A stretch of DNA of 64,000 nucleotides from Akanthomyces muscarius (GCF_028009165.1 NC_079243.1:1054001-1118000); one strand, 5' to 3'; shown: positions 45,891-58,489, counted from the first letter of the stretch. Numbers and translations are program-made. Notes: generated by a model from the letters alone, not told the origin.

Positions 45891-45962
45891 ATGAAGCTCG
45901 AACTAGTCAACACCGTTCTCGGACTCGTGCTCCTTTCTGGACAAGCCCTGAGCTCCCCACTC

Positions 45963-45999
<37 letters not shown>

Positions 46000-46352
46000 C
46001 CCCGGATGAGCTGTCCACGCTCGAGCCTCTGTCGGCCTGCGAGCAGGGCGACTGCCCGGACAACAGCTTCGGGCTCGACCTACTGAGCACCAGGGACTTA
46101 CTTGGATGGCGCTATATCCTCCGATGGCAGGGCCGCTGCGGCTGCTCCACCTGGGACGTCTCGGAGGACGGCTGCGCCGTCATCACCCCCTGCGGCGTGT
46201 CGCACCGCGTGTGCCTCGACTGGCGCAGCCGCCGCGGGCACTGGATCGACGACGGCGGCCGCAAGACGTGCTACTCCATCGACCATGGCTATGTCTGCGC
46301 CAACGAAAAGTGGGAGGCGTGGCCGACGGCTGAGGTTACGTGCAGCTGGTGA
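45891..46352 (+). CDS. Small secreted Cys-rich protein B, with polyQ
   Basis: 153 residues, no intron, paralog of the gene at 44160. The signal peptide is residues 1-21 (VLGLVLLSGQALS). Right after it comes a run of 11 Gln encoded almost purely by CAG (45965-45997), absent from the paralog. The Cys framework is the same: ACEQGDCPD, RCGCST, DGCAV, PCGVSH, VCLDW, KTCYS, YVCAN, VTCSW, with shared RGHWID. The Gln run may vary in length between strains. Function unknown; secreted and probably disulfide-stabilised. Confidence 0.7.
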
Positions 46353-46678
46353 GCGAGGGCGGATAGTCTACCCTTGCTCCTGTCGACAAAGGGTCAAATT
46401 TGAACTGCGGTTGTAGTTGACGCGGGCTTGTCTTCCAGCAGCCGAGCCTCTGGGCTCTACACGTCTTCAAGGCTAAACGAATAAGAATGAATAAATCACG
46501 TCTTGTATATTCTATGACTGAGCGTATCGTACGTGTGTAGCACGGGTATAGGAAGAACCTCTATCGAGGACACAAAAGAAACGCTGCGTGTGTATCTATC
46601 CCCATGCCGACTCCAGAAATGCAGACTCGGCTCGTTTGCCGTCCACTCGCACACATATCATCGTACAGCTTCCACCCT

Positions 46679-47809
46679 TTACAGCCCAATTCTCGCAAGC
46701 ATATCATCATACACCTTTCCCACCCATCCATCCTGAAGCCCTCCCCTCGCCACCACCGCCAGCCCGCCAACCGCCCACGCCGCCACCCCCAGCAGCACCA
46801 CGCCCTGCACCTGCAACCACCTATTCCTCCGCCTCCTCTTCGTCTTCTTGTCCACCACCACACTACTGCTCTGCCAGCCCTCCGTCGACGGCGCGACCCC
46901 CCACCACTTGGCCATGCCCCAGACCATATGCCCCGTGCCCAGCACAATCAGCCCCGCGTACGCCACGCCCGCCACTACGGGATGTCTCGCGAAGCTATGC
47001 GCTACGTACGCTAGGCCGACATTCGAGCTGTCCCCGTCGACCGCCAGCGGCAGCACCCGATTCACGCATACATGCGCGGCGTAGAAGATGGTGAATGCGT
47101 AACCCGAGAGGGAGATGTAGCTCAGAGGCGGCCAGAGCGTCATAGCCGCGGCGCCCGTCTGCGAGCGGTGCAGCGCGTACATGGCGGGCGTGGCGCCGCC
47201 GTAGCGACGCATGTTTTGCCGCCGCCGGAGCAGCCGCAGCGCGATGCCGGATCCGACGTGCAGGAGCGCGGGCAGCGCGACGAGCAGCGGCTCGGCGAGC
47301 GTCGTCTGGTAGATCTCGCGCGTCATGAGCAGGTACGTCTCGGACGAGGGCACGGAGCGCTGGACCGCGGGGATGAGGGACACGTTGGCGAGGTGCAGCG
47401 AGGTGAAGACGGACATGGCGTAGCTGGAGTAGCGTTGGATTCGGGAGACTACGGGGGAGGGTTGGGGTGTCAGTAACGGAGCTTGAGATGCTGAGATGGG
47501 AGAGCGTGGTGGAAAGAGGCGCGTACGGTAGAAGATGGAGCCGTGCCCGCTGTGGTTGCCGAGGCCGGGGCCGTCTGTGGTTCGGAGCGACGCCGAGTCG
47601 GACGACTTGGCCATGATGGTGTCTGAGTCGTCCGTCTCGATGCTCTCGTGGAGCTGCTTCTCGTCGGACGGCGTGGGCGAGTCAATCGGCGACGGGTCGA
47701 GCTCGAGCAGGGAGATGAGCGTCTGCTCCGACGCGCGGTGGTTGAGCGACTGCCTGGTGTGGGAGTCGTCCATGGCGAATGACTGCGACTGAAGAGGCGC
47801 GATTGCCAC
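46679..47809 (-). CDS. MCP1-like mitochondrial membrane protein (DUF1691)
   Basis: 376 codons in one frame. The N-terminal 110 residues are disordered and acidic. Then comes RIQRYSSYAMSVFTSLHLAN, several hydrophobic segments (EPLLVALPALLHVGSGIALR, YISLSGYAFTIFYAAHVCVN, VVAGVAYAGLIVLGTGHMVW) and a last helix near residue 345. This is the layout of the MCP1 family of mitochondrial outer-membrane proteins, which in yeast links to lipid homeostasis and Vps13. A 78-nt stretch at 47449-47526 has GT and AG ends and a length divisible by three; spliced it gives FYLSRIQRYSSYAM, closer to the family, so it may be an intron. Confidence 0.65.
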   Translation of the reverse strand: MAIAPLQSQSFAMDDSHTRQSLNHRASEQTLISLLELDPSPIDSPTPSDEKQLHESIETDDSDTIMAKSSDSASLRTTDGPGLGNHSGHGSIFYRTRLFPPRSPISASQAPLLTPQPSPVVSRIQRYSSYAMSVFTSLHLANVSLIPAVQRSVPSSETYLLMTREIYQTTLAEPLLVALPALLHVGSGIALRLLRRRQNMRRYGGATPAMYALHRSQTGAAAMTLWPPLSYISLSGYAFTIFYAAHVCVNRVLPLAVDGDSSNVGLAYVAHSFARHPVVAGVAYAGLIVLGTGHMVWGMAKWWGVAPSTEGWQSSSVVVDKKTKRRRRNRWLQVQGVVLLGVAAWAVGGLAVVARGGLQDGWVGKVYDDMLARIGL

Positions 47810-48151
47810 TCTGTTTGTCGTGCGCTGGCGCCGGTGTCGTAGTCCTTGGAAAGAGTCGCAGAGGGAAGGGTTTGCAAGGTAATGACGTTGTTGAGGGAGG
47901 TCCAGATTCCGTGTCGTCGCCCCGGCGTCTCAACCTCCGATTGTGGGGAGAGCCTCACCAAAAAAAGCTACAGGGGTCCTCAGGCCACCGTCAGCAGCAA
48001 CTGCAGCGCTGTCAGTGGACGGCAGCGCACTGAAACGCCCCGCTGCAGCGGTCGTATCCACTGAAGCCGCGGCCCGCGCTTCAGCGGCTCGTCAAGCTCC
48101 CGCAAACACCAAAACCTTCAACTCACCACATTGTCCATTCACCATCCCAAA
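47810..48151. other. Bidirectional promoter region
   Basis: 342 bp between the divergent MCP1-like and zinc-finger genes. GC-rich with several CTGCAGCG-type words; no gene. Confidence 0.4.
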
Positions 48152-48739
48152 ATGCCTCCGGTATGCCGTCCTACTCCTCATCTATCCCACCCTTGCCCCC
48201 GCTTATCACTAATGCCTCATCCGTAGCGTCATCAGACACTCCCACCCGCCGCGACGGCCGCGGCGCGCGACGCCCAAAAGTCCTTTTACTGCGCCCTCTG
48301 CGCCAAGGGCTACGCTCGGATGAACGACTACGAGGCGCACCTCGGCAGCTACGACCACTCGCACAAGCAGCGCCTCAAGGACATGAAGGCCATGGTGCGC
48401 GACCCCGGCGCGGCCGAGCGCGCGCGAAGAGCCGAGGCGAAAGCCGACGGCCTCGTGAGCATCAAGGTGCCCGACGGCAGCAGCGGCACCACGACAGGAG
48501 GGGGCTTCAAAAAGGGCGGCTTCAAGAAGAGCGGATTCAAAAGCACAATGGCGCCGGCAGCGGCAGCGGCGGCAGCAGAGGGGCAAGCACAGCAAAAGAA
48601 GGCGGTCGGGGATGGGGTGAAGACGGCGCCGGTGCAGCCTGAAGCTGTGACGACGAAGCCCTCGCTGGGGATGCTGGGCGAGAGCGATACCGAAGACGAA
48701 GGCTACGAAATGTACGATCCGAGATACCCGACCGATTGA
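48152..48739 (+). CDS. C2H2 zinc-finger protein, GPATCH8/ZNF804-like finger
   Basis: Three codons (48152-48160), an intron 48161-48226 (GTATGC...TAG) and exon 48227-48739 give 173 residues. The finger is FYCALCAKGYARMNDYEAHL followed by SYDHSHKQRLKDMK: C-x2-C then H-x5-H in the U1-like style seen in GPATCH8 and ZNF804 proteins, often linked to RNA processing. A helical Arg/Ala stretch follows (AERARRAEAKADG), then Gly-Phe-Lys repeats (GGFKKGGFKKSGFK) and an acidic end (ESDTEDEGYEMYDPRY). The very short first exon fixes the start. The exact role is unknown. It shares a promoter region with the MCP1-like gene. Confidence 0.7.
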
Positions 48740-48886
48740 GACTTTTCTCACGAGATCAATCACGATTATGAAACGAACTTGATTCAATTTTTTTTTGAAA
48801 AAAAAATGGCATACTTTTTGGTATCTCAATCCGACATCATTATCATTACAAGAGGAAGATGTTTTCTTACAACAGAAAGACAACTC

Positions 48887-51800
48887 TTACATGGAACCGG
48901 TATGATGGTGTCCATGCACCGGACCGCTTCCCGCACCCGGCACCTGTCCCGCCTGCTGCTGCTGTTGCTGCTGCTGCAGATGCGCCGCCCCCGGCTGCAG
49001 CCAGCGGTAGGACTCAATGTGCGACAGGTCCTCCTCCAGCAGGCCCATCATGTTGCGGTTGTTGACGAACCAGTCCGCAATCTGCGCGACCTGCGGATTG
49101 TGCGGCACCTGGCCCCCACCAGCCGCCGTCGTCGTCCCACCCTGGACGCCCGCTGCGCTCGCATCGTGGCCCGTCATGGCCTGGTCCTCCATGGGCATGA
49201 GGCCGAGCTGGCTGAGGTACATTTCAAACTCGTCCCCGATGGGCACGACGCCGCCGTGGCTGCCGCCGCCGGTGCTGTCCTGCTGCTGCTGCGACGACTT
49301 GGCCTCGACGTACAGCGTCAGCACGTCGTACATGACCTGGCACAGCCGGTACAGCTTCTCCACCGCCTCGGACGAGTCCCGCGCGAGGGCGAGCGAGGCC
49401 ACGAACTCCTTGAGGATCTTGAGGTCGTCGGCCGAGGACGTTTCGATAACGTAGCAGAAGAGCACGAAGAAGGGGGCAAATGGTGTGAGGAGGAGGTTCC
49501 TGGTCAATACAGTTAGCAACATGACTTAAGACAGTTGAACAATTCCGGGCTGTCCTCTTACCAGTGGACGTAGATGGTCTTGACAAAACTCCCGAGGTCT
49601 ATTAAGCGCGCGCAGTCTTGGTGCGCACTCATGGCCCTGCGTGCTGCCTCCAAACACTCGTCGCAGAAGCGACTCACAGAGCGCTCCGGCGCCGGGATGA
49701 CTCTGTAGATGAGCGTCTGCGTAACGTAGTACTGCACTTCGTCACCACGAATAAACACATCCACCACGTCCGAAATGTTCATCTGCTTGATGTAGCTGTA
49801 TGCGTTGCTACGCGCCTGGTCGCCACGCACACCGAGCTTGTGGCACTGCTCGGCCAAGGCGCGCGCGCGCTGCACCAGCTCCTCCTGCGGACAGTGCAGC
49901 GCCGCGGGGCTGTACAGCTGCTCATAGATGACGCTCTGCAGGCCCGAGATTTCGACCCACATGGTCGGCACGGTGTCGGCGCCGCCAGAGTCGAGAAGAT
50001 CAAACTCGAAGACGCGGGGAATATCAATGTCGCATTCGTGGATGACGGAGGCGCGGCCGAGGCGCAGGCCGAGACCCTTGTCAAGGGTGTAGATGTGCCA
50101 GAAGAGGATGCGCTTGATACGCGATATTTCCGGCGGGTCGTGCGCGAGGCTGTCCTGGCGGTGGAAGCCGCCGGTGAGGCAGAGCTGGGCGCCGGCGGAA
50201 GCAAAGTGCCAGGCGACGGTCGGGCGGGAGACGTCGACGGCATAGAGGCTCTGCTGCAGTTAGCGCGATTGATTCGTTTGAAAGATGAGATACTGAGCGC
50301 TTACCCCGAGTAACAGTGCTTGAACATTGTCAATCTTTGCGGATAAGAGCATGGGTAGGTTGGCAAGTGTCGTTTCAAGGTTTGCGCGGCATAATTGGAA
50401 ATGGCGGTTGTACTCCTCCCTCACAGCTGGATCTGAAGAGAGGGAGTGCTGCTCCAGGAACAAGTTGTAGAGAAGAGCGCTGACGACAGCAAATGTGGCA
50501 TCAGACACGTCTTCGGTGGGAAAGTACACGGCTCGACACAGGGTCGTAATGTCAGTGACGCCAACCAAGTCACACATGATTGTGAATAGAGTAACCGGAG
50601 AGCCTAGGATTGTCAGCGCGGCAATACTAGATCCTGTTTATGGTACATACCTTTATTTTTCTTGAGCAGCTCAACGACCAAAGCCATGGGTGGCAGAGGC
50701 AGTTTGGAAACACCACCAGGCGGAACAGCTCTTTGCAGCGGAAATCGGGGCCGGTGCTCCGGACGGCTCTGCTGCATCTCGACGAGCTGGCCAAGATTCG
50801 CCAGGGCCGCCTCCATTTTAGGATTGGCCGAACGGAGCGACGTCCGTTTGACGGCGCGCTCGAGGAACTCGCTGGCAAAAGCTGTGTGAACGGTCAGGCC
50901 CGAGTCGCCGCCAAAAGCTGCGTCCTCCTCGCTGCTGTCAAAATCGGCCGTGGACTCGCATGTCGGGCCGCTGCTTCCCGTTTGCGGAGTGGAGATGATG
51001 CGGCTGGTTGCGTCGCTGGGGACGCCCGACATGGAGAGATTCTTGAGAAGCGTCTCGATGCTCCCGAGGCGCGACTCTATTTGGTCAATCTTGCGCTCAC
51101 TGGGATGGTTAGTAAGAAAGAGGATGTCGCAACAACGATGGCGTTCATTGCGTGCAGCATGGTATAGACAACATACTATTGAGAAGAGATGAGAACACGT
51201 TGACGGGGTTCTTTGGGGCGTTGGCCAGCACCAGTGGATGTACATGGTCGCTTGGCTGTTCGACAATTGGCGCAAGGCCAGTCCTTGTCGCAGCGAATCT
51301 GGCAGCAAGCTTGTTAGTCAAGCCCCCGGTTATGATTACTTGTGATGATGCGCTTGGCAAGGGGAACTGGTGACACTGTGGCGCCAACCTTGAAGCAAAA
51401 GTCGGAATCAGAAGAACCACCGATCATGGCAGCGGCTTAAAGGTTGTCTGAGACAAGGTGACAGTGGCGGGAGAGGAGAAGAATGAGGGAGTACTAAAGC
51501 AATAAATAGCGGAACGTACCTTGCGGAGACGGCACTGGTCGCACTATGAGCAGGAAGTGAGCAGGTTAGCAGAGGTCTTGGAGGCAAATTGGCGCTTTTA
51601 TATGCAGGATGAGGGATATAACAGCGAGCTCTTGACGATCCCAGCCTTGCGCAGACGGCGAACAGGGCACTACGGCTTAGCAGGATAGCTTCAGTGCGGG
51701 ATTTAGCACAGCTGGTGGAAGAGGGAATTTTTGGCAGTGCAACACTAGGAATGAAGCTATGGTGATGCACTCCGTGGTATAGATGAAGATGGGGGTGAAA

Positions 51801-52033
51801 GTGGAAAGGATCAACAAGGGCGTGCGAAAGTGATGAACGGGGTGTAGGACTAGACGAGAGGCAGGGCAAAAAAAGAAAAAAAAAATGTTTTAAAGAAATG
51901 ATGTAACAATAATACGAAGGGGACGGGGGTATCATACCGCTCGACGGCCAGAGCCATCATCAGCAGCGGCGGCGCTGGCGGCAGCGGGGCCGACCATGAG
52001 AACCTGCGGCTGCTGAGGCGTATTTTGCTGCAT
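48887..52033 (-). CDS. Zn2Cys6 transcription factor
   Basis: Seven exons: 52033-51938, 51543-51520, 51298-51177, 51099-50651, 50603-50305, 50250-49562, 49499-48887; 2292 nt, 763 residues, all phases agree. The Zn2Cys6 cluster spans exons 2 and 3 (CDQCRLRK then IRCDKDWPCANCRTAKRPC). A coiled linker follows (KIDQIESRLGSIETLLKNLS). The middle is the fungal-specific regulatory domain with GAQLCLTGGFHRQDSLAHD and FWHIYTLDKGLGLRLGR. The C-terminus is Gln/His-rich. These proteins bind CGG-type sites as dimers and control metabolic genes; the target is unknown. The intron before the zinc cluster is unusually long (394 nt), and exon 2 is only 24 nt. Confidence 0.85.
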
Positions 52034-53857
52034 GGCGTGGGATCAACGTGAACAGGCCGCGACTGGCACAGGATTCGGCTGTACGGATGCAGTAAAGCAG
52101 CGATGCAACAATGGCCCTGTTTTTAGAGTCGCACTAGACTGTGCACAGGTTGCAAGCCGTCGTTGTAGAATTCAGATGGAAAGCTTGGGACCGAGCGGCG
52201 TTGAACAACGGCATAACGGGGCAGAACGAGTGGGCGTAAAGCCGCCAGCTATAAAATGAAGAGAAAGAGAAACGCCGGTTGGACGATGTAGGTGAATGCA
52301 GCTAGCCCAAGCCAACACGCATACTCGACGGGGGTGGGCGTGAGGAAGCCAACTTGGGGGTGTGTGAGTGGTGAGCGTGAGTGAGTGAGGGCGTGGTACT
52401 GATGCAAGATGACGCAGAGTCAAGTGTCGAGTGTCGAATGCGAACAAGAGGCAACGGCGGATGAGAGCTTCTAGAAAGACTGGTGAAGCAGAAGACGATG
52501 AATAGTTTAAAAATAGAAAAGAAAAATATCCATGTGCCGGAAGAGGGGCGCCGAGTAACGGAGCTGGAGCTGGTATCCGTCCGGTGACAGACCAGGCGAG
52601 ATAACTTGGCCTGGCACTGGATGGCTGGGCTGTGGCTCAGGTGCAATTCGTGGCTGAACTGAGTCAAGAGAACTGCGAGCTGGCCGAGTGTGGGTGTCCC
52701 GTTTGGGGAAGCTCCGCTGTTGAAGGCGTTGGTGTGTTGGTTGCCAGCCAAAAGGTAACGTCGAAATAAAATAAAAAAAAGGTTGGCCCTTTGTTCTCTT
52801 TGCAGTCAGTCCGGTCGGGTCGAGTGTCCAAGACAGAGGCAGAGACAGAAGCAGAAGCGCAAAAAGGCACGAGACTGGCTCTGCCTGGCCAATATACGGT
52901 GCAACCGGGCACCGCGGCGGCCGCGGACCCCGACGAGGCTAGGCTGTTTTGGGTTTGGTGCGCAGCTGGCAGTCAAGCACGCGGCAGCTGCACTGGCAGT
53001 TCGGCGGCGTGCAAACGGAGATGCATCGGCGAACCCAAAATGGGAGACGGCATGATAAGTATCAAACCGCTACTCCGTGCTATCATGAAGGGGCATTGAT
53101 TATGCTTATCAGAATCTTGGCAGTCTTCGTCACGCACGCATATTTGTGAATGCGAAAATTCGTCCATCATGCCGTACGACAGTGCAGGCTTTATTCGTCG
53201 TAAGTTTCAACTTTAAACCCGGAGTGTTTGCCGCCACCAACATACAATACACTCCGGAGTAGAGTCCTCGAAACCGCCAATTATACCATTTTGTGCTGCG
53301 CATACCCCGACCTCTACGTATCTTTACCATCTCCACCCATTCAACTATTTCGCCTCCAATTCGATCGCAATGCACGATTCACCAAGCCAAGAACTACGCC
53401 CCGTCGTCCACTCAGAACCCAAGTCCCTGCGGCATTGTGCATCCGCCACAACGGTTCCCTGCCCTACGACGTACGTCCCAACGCCACGCATCCATGGTTC
53501 CCGCAATCTCGGTTGCCGTACCATCATCTCCACGCAATCCTCCGCCGAGTGACGCATCGCCATGCATCTCCATCCGCCAGCCAGGGCTCCGGGTTCTAGG
53601 GACCCGAAGAGAATAAGCTAAACCGCCCCCGTCTCCACAGTAGCCTGTCCGTCCGCTGTCAAGCTTCGGATAGCCCTACCGTCCTCACAGTTTTACTACT
53701 TAAATAAAACAAGCCGTTGCGCCTATCGAGGCAGTGTCCGATTATAACAGCTTAGTTCCCATGTACATATGATCAAGCAACCCGTCGTTGTTGTCAACGT
53801 CTTCAGCTTCGGTTCTCTGCTGTCTTTACCCCACAGCCGCCCTCCACGCCACTCACG
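52034..53857. other. Intergenic between divergent regulator and transporter
   Basis: 1.8 kb. Frames on both strands are short and without domains. The spacing allows promoters for the divergent Zn2Cys6 and ABCB genes. A stretch of A at 52765-52780 and a CT-rich stretch near 53300-53420 are the only composition features. Confidence 0.4.
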
Positions 53858-56800
53858 ATGATGGAGCAAAAAGAACGTTCGCCTTCTACGGCTTCGACGC
53901 CTGTTGAGTCTGCCGTACCCGTCACGGAAACGTCAGTACAGAAACCAGAAAACGAACAAGAAGAGAAAAAGGATGGATCGTTCAAATACTACTTGGTATG
54001 GCGTCCAGCATGTCTCACTCTGCACTGCAGCTGTTGGCCTACTAACTCTGAGACAGCGCGTCTTCAAATACAACGACACCAAGGGGTGGGTCGTCAACGC
54101 CGTTGCCTTTCTCTGCATGATTGCTTCGGGTACCGCTCTTCCCTTGATGGATGTCGTCTTTGGCGCATATGTCAATGTATTCAATGACTTTGTCGCCGGC
54201 ACCCTGTCACCTGCTGGGTACCGCAAGCAGGTCGCGCACTATGCGTATGTTCTTGACACCAACGTCTTAAACACAACGACTAACTCCAACAGCCTCTTTT
54301 TCATCCATCTCTTTATTGGAAAGTTTGTCTTGACGTACATCTGGACGGTAAGTAGAGAATATTCGCGCACATGTCCCTTGCTGACATTCCAGGTCGCCGT
54401 TTCCATCACCTCGATCCGCGTCGTCAAGAAGATGCGCGTCGACTTTGTCCGGCAGACACTCCGCCAGGAAATTCCCTTCTTCGACGCCCCCTCCAGCTCC
54501 ATCTCCAGCCAGATCACCACGAATGGCAACCTCATCACCAACGGCATCGCCGAGAAGCTAGGCATCACCATCCAGGCCATATCCACCTTTGTCGCCGCCT
54601 TTGTCGTCGCTTTTGTAGTACAGTGGAAGCTGACATTCATCGTCATCTCCATTGTCCCCGTCAACATTCTTGTGACTGTCATCTGCGTCATGTTTGACAT
54701 GGTCTACGAGTACAAAATGTTTGACATTTACAGCAAGTCCGGCACCATTGCCGAAGAGGCATTTGCCACCATCCGCACCGCTCACGCCTTTTGGGCCTTT
54801 CCCAAGCTCTCCCGCCGCTTTACCAAAATTCTCGAGGAAGCGCGCCAGGTCGGCAACAAAAAGTCGCTCATTTACGCCATTCTCTTTTCCTTTGAATTCT
54901 TTTGCATTTTTGCCGGCTACGGTCTGGCCTTTTGGCAAGGAATGCGCATGTACGCCAGCGGTGAGATTACCAAGCCTGGCACAGTTGTAACGTGAGTATC
55001 TGTTCTTTGTCTTGCTTTTTTTCCACCTCCCTCTTTCCATGATTATTCTTCATTATTTCTCTGTTGGTTTTCGTACAATGCTGATTTCACAGCGTCATCT
55101 TTGCTGTTCTGGTCGCTGCCCAGGCCCTCACCCAGATCGCTCCCCAAACCGTCGCCGTCTCCAAGGCTGCCGCCGCCGCCCACGACATGTTTGCCGTCAT
55201 CGATCGCCAATCCGCCGTCGACTCGCTCTCCACCGCCGGCAAAACCATTCCCGATTTCCAGGGCAACATCAAAGTCTCCAACATTGACTTTTCCTATCCT
55301 TCACGCCCCGACGTGCCCATCCTCAAAAACTTTAGCATCGAAATTCCCGCCAACAAGACGACGGCCTTTGTCGGCGCCAGCGGCTCGGGAAAGAGCACGA
55401 TCTTTGGCCTGCTGGAGCGCTGGTATGCCAGCTCGGCTGGTGAAATCATGCTCGACGGTCATAAACTGACAGACCTCAACCTTCAATGGCTGCGCACCAG
55501 CATGCGCCTCGTCCAGCAGGAGCCTACCCTATTTACTGGCAGCATCTACCAGAATGTAGTCGATGGACTGTCCGGCACCGCCATGATTGACTTGCCCGAG
55601 GATGAAAAGCGACGCCTCGTTCAGGAATCCTGCAAATCTTCCTACGCGCACGATTTCATCTCTGAGCTACCCAACGGCTATGATACCATGATTGGTGAGC
55701 GTGGTGCCTCGCTCTCGGGTGGTCAAAAGCAGAGAATTGTGATTGCGCGCAGCATCATTTCCAATCCCAAGGTTCTCCTCCTCGACGAAGCCACCAGTGC
55801 CTTGGATCCCAATGCCGAAAAGATTGTCCAAACAGCATTGAACAATGTCGGCAAAGGACGAACCATGATTGCTATTGCCCACCGTCTCTCCACCATCCGC
55901 ACCGCCGACCAGATCATCGTCATGTCCAAGGGCCAAGTCCTTGAAACCGGCACCCACTCTGAGCTCATCAAGATGAACGGCAAGTATGCAGCCTTGGTCC
56001 GTGCCCAAGATCTCGGCGACGGCGATGCGTCTACAGACAGCGATGGTGGAGAGGACGCCAAGCCCGAGGAAGCTCTTGAGCTCATTGCCTCACGCGCATC
56101 AGCGGGCGCGCAGAGCGTCCAAATGGAAGCCGAAAAGGGACCTAGCTATGGCTTATTCATGGGACTGTGGATCATCGTCAAGGAGCAGCCCGAGCTGTGG
56201 TGGTACCTTTTCATCATTTCGCTGTGTGGCATCGCCGGCGGCGCCACCTATCCCGCGCTCGCCGTGCTGTTTGCGCAGACCATGGATGCGTTCACCACCA
56301 TCAACGTCCCCAAGGCCAACTTTTACGCCCTCATGTTCTTTGTCGTCGCGCTCGGCAACCTCGTCGCCTACGCCATCTCTGGATGGCTCGTCAATCTTAT
56401 CGCGCAGCACGTCATGAAGTTTTACCGCGCCGAGATCTTTGACAACACCCTCCGCCAGGACATGACCTTTTTCGACAAGCCCGAGAACAACACGGGTGCG
56501 CTTGTATCCCGTGTGGCGTCTGAGCCGACCAGTCTGCAGGAGCTGCTGTCGATCAACTGCGTCCTCATTCTCATCACCGTTGTCAATGTCCTCTCAAGCG
56601 TCATCCTGGCTCTCTGCTACGGATGGAAACTCAGTCTTGTCCTCGCGCTCGGAGGACTCCCCGTCTTGATTGCATCCGGCTACATTCGCATCCGTCTTGA
56701 GTTCAAGTTTGAGTCGGACACGGCCGATCGCTTCTCCAAGAGCAGCGGCCTTGCCTCGGAAGCCGTCATGGGCATCCGCACCGTGTCTTCCCTCGCCCTC

Positions 56801-57925
56801 GAGCAGGCCATCATCACCCGCTACCACGACTCGCTGCAGCACATTGCCGCCAATGCCATTTCTGGCCTGGGCTGGAAAATGTTCTTCTACTCGCTCAGCC
56901 AGTCCATTTCCCTGCTCGTCATGTGTCTTGGGTTCTGGTACGGCGGCCAGCTCGTATCCACCGGCGAGTACACCACGTCGCAGTTCTACGTCATCTTCAT
57001 CGCCATCATCTTCTCCGGCGAGGCCGCCGCGCTCTTCTTCCAGTACACCACGAGCATCACCAAGGCCGGCACCGCCATCAACTACATCCTACGCCTCCGT
57101 CGCACGCGCATTCTCTACGACAGCGACAGCGAACAGAAACCCAGCGATGCGGAAAAGTCCAACGAACCTATCAAGGGCAAAGAGGTCATCTGCGACAATA
57201 TTCACTTTGCCTACCCGCTACGCCCCAGCCTCAAGGTCCTGCGCGGCATCGACATTGGCATCCGGCCCGGCAGCATGGTGGCTTTTGTCGGCGCCTCGGG
57301 CTGCGGCAAGTCGACCATGATTGCGCTCCTGCAGCGCTTCTATGACCCGACCTCTGGCCAGCTGCGCCTCGACGGCCTCGACGCCAAGGAGTACGACCGC
57401 TCGCAGTACCGCCGCGACATTGCGCTCGTGCAGCAGGAGCCCGTGCTCTACCAGGGCTCCATCCGCCACAACATCTCGCTCGGCATCGAGTACGGCGAGC
57501 CGTCCGAGGCGGACATTATATCCGCGTGCCAGCAGGCCAACGTGTGGGAGTTTGTCTCGTCGCTACCCGACGGCCTGCGGACCACCTGCGGCAGCCAGGG
57601 CCTGTCGCTGTCGGGCGGCCAGCGGCAGCGCATCGCCATTGCGCGCGCGCTGATCCGCGCGCCGCGCCTGCTGCTCCTCGACGAGGCCACGTCGGCGCTC
57701 GACACCGAGTCGGAGAAGGTGGTCAAGGAGGCGCTGGACCGCGCCGCGGCCGGTCGCACCACGATTGCGGTTGCGCACCGCCTCAGCACCATCCGCGACG
57801 CCGACACGATTGTGGTGTTTGGCAAGGGGCACATTGTCGAGCGCGGCACGCACGAGGAGCTCATTGCGCAAAAGGGCGTGTATTATGAAATGGTGCTCGG
57901 GCAGTCGCTGGACCGCGAGGCTTAG
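53858..57925 (+). CDS. ABCB multidrug-type ABC transporter
   Basis: Exons 53858-53995, 54057-54347, 54393-54991, 55093-57925; 1286 residues, all phases agree. Full (TMD-NBD) x2 layout. NBD1: Walker A GASGSGKST near residue 437, signature LSGGQKQR near 550, Walker B VLLLDEATSALD near 570. NBD2: GASGCGKST near 1076, LSGGQRQR near 1180, LLLLDEATSALD. Membrane helices fill residues 60-350 and 690-980. Such pumps use ATP to export hydrophobic compounds, and fungal members include drug efflux pumps and a-factor exporters; sequence alone does not give the substrate. Both ATP sites look complete. It lies divergently next to the Zn2Cys6 gene, so that factor could regulate it, but this is only a guess from position. 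Confidence 0.9.
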
Positions 57926-58258
57926 AGCGGGTTGAAATCTCCTTCTCTCATATATAGATGTACATATAAACAACTCCTATTTATTAAAGCCTTTCCACTT
58001 CAATTGCCGGAGAATACTCGCAAATTGATTCAACGTTGAGTTTATTTCTAACTTGATGCTTAACTAGCGATCACGTCCCAAGAAACTAACACCCGTTTAC
58101 AAATGTCACATCGCATTGTCAGGTGGTGTCATTTTCATCGTTTTCATTTATTCTATTCTGTCTTCTTCTTTCGTTAGCTTCTGATGTTGAGACATGTACG
58201 GCTCAACATACCATTTATTTATTTATTAATTTTCGTCTTGCGCCCGTCGCCATCGCAC

Positions 58259-58489
58259 TTAGCACGCGCAGTACGCGCCGCCGCCCGACTTGTCCTTGCA
58301 GCAGAAGCGGTTGCCGCAGGCCTGGCGGACGGCCCAGATGTGCTTGTCGTTGCAGACGGCCACGTACGCGCGCTGGTTGCCGGCGCCGCCGTCGGCGCAT
58401 ACCTCCTTGCCGTAGTTGTTGCCGCAGCCGGTGTTGATCTGCGTGGCCGCGGCGGCGGTGACGAGGGAGAGGAGGGTGAGGAACTGCAT
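58259..58489 (-). CDS. Small secreted peptide with eight cysteines
   Basis: 76 residues, no intron. Signal peptide at 1-16 (MQFLTLLSLVTAAAATQ), then about 60 residues with eight Cys: GCGNN, VCADG, VCNDK, ACGNRFCCKD, YCAC. The CC pair and even Cys number suggest a disulfide-knotted extracellular peptide, such as an antimicrobial-like or effector protein. The family is not recognised. A TATATAAA box lies about 97 bp upstream. Confidence 0.65.
   Translation of the reverse strand: MQFLTLLSLVTAAAATQINTGCGNNYGKEVCADGGAGNQRAYVAVCNDKHIWAVRQACGNRFCCKDKSGGGAYCAC

Noticed and set aside
46588..47094. Long plus-strand frames opposite the MCP1-like gene
   Set aside because: Pro/Arg-rich low-complexity translation from a GC-rich antisense strand; the minus-strand protein has membrane segments and family features.
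55986..57888. Alternative frames over the ABC transporter
   Set aside because: They are shadows of the high-GC coding strand; the transporter frame has complete ATP-binding motifs.
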